From contig NC_081411.1 of assembly GCF_030272615.1 (NCBI RefSeq), positions 187,559,449 through 187,619,448 on the forward strand: a stretch of 60,000 nt of DNA. The letters are read 5' to 3'. The first letter of the stretch is position 1, and every line of letters starts with the position of its first letter. The position numbers and the translations under genes were made by a program. This document shows positions 58,141 to 60,000 of this stretch, piece by piece. The DNA comes from Cryptomeria japonica. Lineage: Eukaryota; Streptophyta; Pinopsida; Cupressales; Cupressaceae. The notes beneath the pieces are model-generated. The model worked only from the letters and a program-made list of their open reading frames with translations. It was not told the origin of the DNA and did not search any database.

Positions 58141-58438
58141 GATTTTCTGATTTTTGTTTCAAATTTGAAGTGATTTCTGATTTTGTTGGATTTTTAGCAA
58201 GATGTCTTTCTAGTATCTGACAAGAACATAGCAAACACTCATGAACAAAGTGGAAAATTTGTCTCTAAATTAAACATGAAGTGTATGTTCTTAAGGATCT
58301 TTTGAAATCCTCTTTTGTTTTCACTATTTTTGAACAAGAATACACACCAATCAAACTCTCTAATCTCAAGGGTCATCAATAATACCATAGTCCACACTTG
58401 ATACTCCATCAGCTCAAACAACCATATCACACGCTAAG

Positions 58439-58681
58439 GTGCGCCCCTTTTTTGTCCTTTTGCCGGAAGTTGAACTAAAGAGATTTGCTTCTCAATTGGA
58501 TTGTTTTCTTGGGAGATATATGGTGAGTATCTTGGGGGCGGATTTTTCCCCACCCTTGCACTATGATATTAAGGATGTTTGGATAACTGACTCGATGAGG
58601 CTTCTAGTTCTAAGGTTCATAGAAAGGGTTCCATTTGGTGCGTCAAAGATAAAATCCCTTAGGAGGCTTCCCAACTTTTAG
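58439..58681 (+). other. Unassigned 80-codon open stretch
   Basis: A plus-strand frame with plausible composition (FLGRYMVSILGADFSPP, VPFGASKIKSLRRLPNF) but no recognised domain and no continuation in frame. It may be a remnant of another retroelement. I do not call a gene. Confidence 0.2.
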
Positions 58682-59580
58682 AACAAAGGCTTTACGCATC
58701 TCAAGGATACTGGGGGAAGGCTATCAATGCAAAACTACTAATGGACATGATTTTCATCACATCCACATTTGATTATAGTGAATTGGATTACTTGGCTTTA
58801 GTTGTTCCCCACTTATGTTGTTCCCCTCTCACTGACATTATGGGCTTCTCGGGAGGGCAAGCCTGCTAAAGGTGTTATCTTATTGCAAGAAATGAAAGAA
58901 AGCAAGTAAATAGCGAGTTTGGCTTTTTGATCACCTAACTAAGGGGAGAGAATATACCTATCACTTTCAAGAGACATAATACAAGTTTTTTTTTTTAATT
59001 CCTTATTGCAATGGTGATCTAATTGCTATTTGGAGATGTTTCTCCAACAAACGTGGTGTTCCTTTTAATCCAACATAACAGTTTTTCCAAAAATTTGCAA
59101 TAATAACCTTTGAAAAACTTTGAATCACTTTGCAATAACAAATTGAGATTGATGACACCACAAGTGGTTTGTTCTTTTTTTAGTTTGCAAGATACAATGT
59201 TGATTGTTCTTTTTACCCTTTTGAAAAAAATGTTGTCTTATTCTTTTTAGATTACACCAAAGTAAGTGTGATCTACTTGCAAAAAGGAAAGTTTTGATTG
59301 TTGTTCTTTTTAATTCCTTGCAAGAAAGAAAATGTGATTCTTTTTAAGCACCAAAGAACAAATTAGATTATTTTTAAGTACTAATTGATAAGTGAGGTTC
59401 CTTTTAAGCCTTTTGTAAAAATAAAAGATGAATTCTTTTTAAGCCCCTTTGTAAAAGAAAAACTTAAAAGAAATAAATATAAAATTATTGGCTAACTCCT
59501 TAGACCCTGCAACAAACATTAAACACCTGCAAAATCAGTCAACCAAGACAGTTATGATGGTGGGCTCACAAGCCTAAATT
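58680..59580. other. Non-coding stretch with a recurring TTCTTTTTAAGC-like word
   Basis: GATTCTTTTTAAG-like words recur near 59185, 59245, 59310, 59337, 59370, 59400 and 59435. No gene is seen. Confidence 0.4.
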
Positions 59581-59880
59581 TCAAATCGGTGTTACAAATA
59601 TTTTGTGCTATTTATTGCAAATGCGCTAGAACAAAGAACACATGCGCTATAGAATATGCCAAATGTGCTACAAGACAAGTTAAAGGCACTACAAGGATTA
59701 TAAGATGCGCTACAGTATGAATCAAAGGCATTACAAAATATATTAGGTACACTACAAAATGAATCAGAGGCGCTAGAAGAAAGATCTAATCCGCTAATAA
59801 AAATTTTAAATGCGCTATTGAATATTTTGAATGTGTTAGAAAATTTGTCAAATGCGCTAGAACTTCTGCATTTCTGGGTT
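59580..59880. repeat. Degenerate tandem array, AAATGCGCTA type, about 30-bp period
   Basis: About ten units, each with a GCGCTA, GTGCTA, GCACTA or GCATTA core every 28-33 bp. The minus strand is open across it and reads a 10-11 residue SAF-type repeat (59592-59996), which follows from the period being close to a multiple of three. It sits just inside the putative R10 primer site. Confidence 0.8.
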
Positions 59881-59923
59881 ACGTGAAACATGCAGACAAA
59901 TTTTGTTAAACAATGGGTTGCCC

Positions 59924-59941
59924 CAAGGTGGGCGCCAAAAA
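59924..59941 (-). promoter_or_regulatory. Putative R10 primer binding site
   Basis: The minus strand TTTGGCGCCCACCTTGGG fits the TGGCGCC-type primer sites of plant Ty3/gypsy elements, placed near a change from repeat array to unlike sequence at the window's edge. Confidence 0.45.
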
Positions 59942-60000
59942 TATATGCGAGAAAGGAGGATTGGTCAATCAAGAGCACAAACATCCTGCATACCAATGAA

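Larger units (their letters stand above)
56760..60000 (-). mobile_element. R10: probable 5' part of a reverse Ty3/gypsy element
   Basis: Near 59924-59941 the minus strand reads TTTTTGGCGCCCACCTTGGG, a primer-site type used by several plant Ty3/gypsy lineages (tGGCGCCCAcc class). The LTR would then lie to the right, mostly outside the window. To the left, in minus-strand order, come an array of degenerate repeats (59580-59880), a non-coding stretch, another repeat group (57960-58140) and a decayed basic open stretch (57640-57287). No integrase or reverse transcriptase is in view, so the family call is tentative. Confidence 0.45.

Noticed and set aside
59580-59880. CRISPR-like spacing of about 30 bp
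   Set aside because: Units are degenerate with no constant repeat and unique spacer pattern, and the genome is a plant's.

Overview
The window is plant nuclear DNA made almost wholly of decayed retrotransposons. I see no host gene I can defend, no tRNA or rRNA gene and no CRISPR array. Plant copia polyproteins, initiator-Met-tRNA primer sites, LINEs with a C-terminal RNase H, a TRIM and deep nesting of long LTR elements all fit a large repeat-rich seed-plant genome. A gymnosperm is my guess, but nothing in the sequence proves it.

Left half (1-26238). R4, a reverse-strand copia-type fragment (leader 1-751 and 24253-24689, LTR 24690-25028), lies against R5, a reverse copia gag with its LTR (25029-26238). 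R4 is split by R1 (752-24252), a three-LTR array (LTR-internal-LTR-internal-LTR) with a decayed duplication CCACG/CCATG outside. R1 has no recognisable pol. It carries a gag with five zinc-knuckle-like motifs, a small 79-residue reading frame, and a frame of about 1,100 codons (ORF2) that I cannot assign. The first ORF2 copy is broken by R2, a 3,984-bp gypsy-like solo LTR (3977-7960), and by R3, a full-length copia element (10668-16676) with 893-bp LTRs and AAATT duplications.

Middle (26239-32518). A reverse LINE RNase H fragment (L1) is followed by about 1.2 kb of unassigned DNA with a recurring motif. Then comes a plus-strand LINE (L2, about 28,600-31,780) interrupted by a textbook 344-bp TRIM (28869-29212). 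AT-rich spacer follows.

Right half (32519-60000). R6 is a reverse copia element (32519-53344, flanks AGTTAT). It is interrupted by solo LTR R7 (36095-49717), which is interrupted by copia element R8 (36699-49125), which is interrupted by R9 (40790-45828). R9 again lacks pol and encodes an unassigned frame of about 1,000 codons. AT-rich spacer, a 1.5-kb purine tract with microsatellites, and the probable 5' part of a reverse Ty3/gypsy element (R10) complete the window.

Every long reading frame is broken by stops or frameshifts, so nothing here is an intact element. The most interesting material is the pair of pol-less elements, R1 and R9, each built around a large unassigned protein with a globular N-terminal part, a basic middle (R1) or acidic/basic middle (R9), and a helical C-terminal part. 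The two R1 copies share six stop codons, so the parent may already have been defective, or dependent on other elements, when the array formed.
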